A stretch of 64,000 bases of DNA from Lagopus muta (Eukaryota; Chordata; Aves; Galliformes; Phasianidae): NCBI RefSeq assembly GCF_023343835.1, contig NC_064466.1, forward strand, positions 310,001 through 374,000, given 5' to 3'. Shown here one piece after another: positions 62,120 through 64,000 of the stretch. Made by a program: the position numbers and the translations under genes. Each line of letters opens with the position of its first letter. Position 1 is the first letter of the stretch. The notes beneath the pieces were generated by a model. It ran no database searches. It was given only the letters and a program-made list of their open reading frames with translations, and was not told the origin of the DNA.

Positions 62120-64000
62120 GACAGCTGGGACCCCAAAAGTGGGGGGGTTGAGGGAATGGATGTTTTTGGGGGCGATGGAACCGCAGCTGGACACCCCAGG
62201 TTGAAGGGCACCCAATGAGCCAAGGGAGCCTTGGCTGAACCCCGAACCAACTCGGCTGTGCCGACATGAAGCCAAAGGAGGACGGGTGGCACAGAGTGAC
62301 ATCAATGGGATCCATTGATTCGAGGGAGGGAGGGGACAGCAGGGACAACGGACAGCAATGATGGACACCCAGGGCTGAAGGTCACCCAGTGGGACAGGAG
62401 AACATTTATGGAGCCACGTAACAACAGGAGTGACCCAATGTGAGGATGGGGGTTGGTGCTGAGGGATTGCAGTGGGTCCCAATGTCCCCAGGAGGGGCTG
62501 AGGGCCACCAGGAGGGACAACGGACACCAATGATGGACACCCAATGCTGAAGGTCACCCAATGGGACAGGAGAACATTTACTGCACCTGAACCAACTCAA
62601 GTGTTCCAACATGAAGCCAGACGTGGATGGCAGATGGTGCTGAGTGCCACCAATGGGTCCCAATGTCCCCAGGAGGGGCTGAGGGCCACCAGGAGGGACA
62701 ACAGACACCAATGATGGACACCCAGGGCTGAAGGTCACCCAAGGGGACAAGAGAACATTTATGGAGCCACGTAACAACAGGAGTGACCCAGTGGGGACAG
62801 GGATTGGTTGCCGAAGGATTGCAGTGGGTCCCAATGTCCCCAGGAGGGGCTGAGGGCCACCATGAGTGACAACAGTGATGGACACCCAGGGTTGCAGGTC
62901 ACCAATGGGACAGGAGAACATTTATGGAGCCACATAACAACGCGAGCGACCCATTGAGGACAGGAGCTTGTGCTGAGGGATTGCAGTGGGTCCCAATGTC
63001 CCCAAGTAGCTCCAAGGGCCACCAGGAGGGACAACGGACACCACTGATGGACACCCAGGGCTGAAGGTCACCCAGTGGGCCAAGAGGACGTTGATGGGGC
63101 CAGGGAACAACAGCAGTGTCCCAGCATGAAGATGCAGAAGAGCAGGGGATGGTGTTGGTGACATCAGGGTGTCCCCAAGCCGTTCCAAGGGCCACCAGGA
63201 GGGAGAACGGACAGCCATGATGGACACCCAGGGCTGATGGTCACCCAATGGGACAGGAGAACATTTATTGCACCTGAACCAACTCCAGTGTTCCAACATG
63301 AAGCCAAAGGTGGATGGCAGATGGTGCTGAGTGCCACCAATGGGTCCCAATGTCCCCAGGAGGGGCTGAGGGCCGCCAGGAGGGACAACAGACACCACTG
63401 ATGGACACCCAGGACTGAAGGTCACCCAAGGGGACAAGAGAACATTTATGGAGCCACGTAACAACAGGAGTGACCCAGTGTGAGGATGGGGGATGTTGCT
63501 GAAGAATAGCAGTGGGTCCCAATGTCCCCAAGCAGTTCCAAGGGCCACCAGGTGGGACAACAGACACCAATGATGGACACCCAGGGTTGCAGGTCACCCA
63601 GTGGGACAAGAGAACATTTATAGAGCCATGTAACAACGCGAGCAACCCATTGGGGACAGGAGCTTGTGCTGAGGGATTGCAGTGGGTCCCAATGTCCCCA
63701 AGTAGCTCCAAGGGCCACCAGGAGGGACAACGGACGCCACTGATGGACACCCAGGGTTGCAGGTCACCCAATGGGCCAAGAGAACATTTATTGCACCTGA
63801 ACCAACTCCAGTGTTCCAACATGAAGCCAGACGTGGATGGCAGATGGTGCTGAGTGCCACCAATGGGTCCCAATGTCCCCAGGAGGGGCTGAGGGCCACC
63901 ATGAGTGACAACAGACACCACTGATGGACACCCAGGGCTGAAGGTCACTCAATGGACCAAGAGAACATTTATAGAGCCAGGTAACAACAGGAGTGACCCA
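62120..64000 (+). repeat. About 160-180-bp minisatellite to the window end
   Basis: About ten long units with GGGTCCCAATGTCCCCAGGAGG, GGGACAACGGACACCAATGATGG, CACCCAGGGCTGAAGGTCAC and GAGAACATTTATGGAGCCA; the last motif recurs at 62401, 62573, 62754, 62917, 63260 and 63441. Some minus-strand units contain AATAAA by chance. It continues beyond the window. Confidence 0.93.

Noticed and set aside
62120-64000. Possible 3' UTR or exons of another gene, because AATAAA occurs on the minus strand
   Set aside because: The signal belongs to some units of a 160-180-bp tandem repeat, and no coding similarity or splice structure was found.

Overview
This is avian nuclear DNA, most likely from a galliform (chicken or close relative) dot-type microchromosome. 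The evidence is dense CR1 LINE fragments, an avian ERV remnant with an LTR, telomere-like TTAGGG arrays, and genes from the human 19p13 synteny group whose introns consist almost entirely of GC-rich minisatellites. No prokaryotic gene, CRISPR array, tRNA or rRNA was seen. Species and chromosome are inference.

Three protein-coding genes are recognisable, all on the minus strand and all incomplete. (1) SYDE1, a synaptic C2/RhoGAP protein: start codon at 24164 and six coding exons down to 3107; the last RhoGAP exons and the C-terminus are absent, and a 500-N gap occupies 7-506. (2) MRPL4, a mitochondrial ribosomal protein: only the terminal exon (38431-38576) and its poly(A) signal. (3) COLGALT1, the collagen hydroxylysine galactosyltransferase: start codon at 60048 and eight exons down to 43660; the rest is missing. 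The second 500-N gap (42300-42799) separates truncated COLGALT1 from headless MRPL4 on the same strand, so the gap is probably a scaffold join that is wrong or has lost sequence. The genes share no pathway; they are simply neighbours in this assembly.

Layout: 1-2840 gap and nested CR1s; 2840-24164 SYDE1, with intronic arrays of about 21, 71, 85, 165, 200 and 80 bp units and an inverted, CR1-split copy of its exon 6; 24170-30560 GC-rich, polypurine and G-rich arrays upstream of SYDE1; 30570-37202 ERV remnants around a CR1/minisatellite mosaic; 37203-38400 a 28-bp-unit array; 38401-42299 MRPL4 terminal exon and a G-rich intron array; 42800-60048 COLGALT1 with CR1, telomere-like and other arrays; 60049-64000 upstream arrays.

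Most long open reading frames in the window are by-products of stop-free tandem repeats and are not genes. The notable biology is structural: minisatellites nested in CR1 elements, a compound array duplicated on both sides of the gap, an exon 6 inverted copy whose adjacent intron motif has become a telomere-motif-bearing 71-bp array, and many single-base frame disruptions in otherwise conserved exons. I found no convincing new molecular system.
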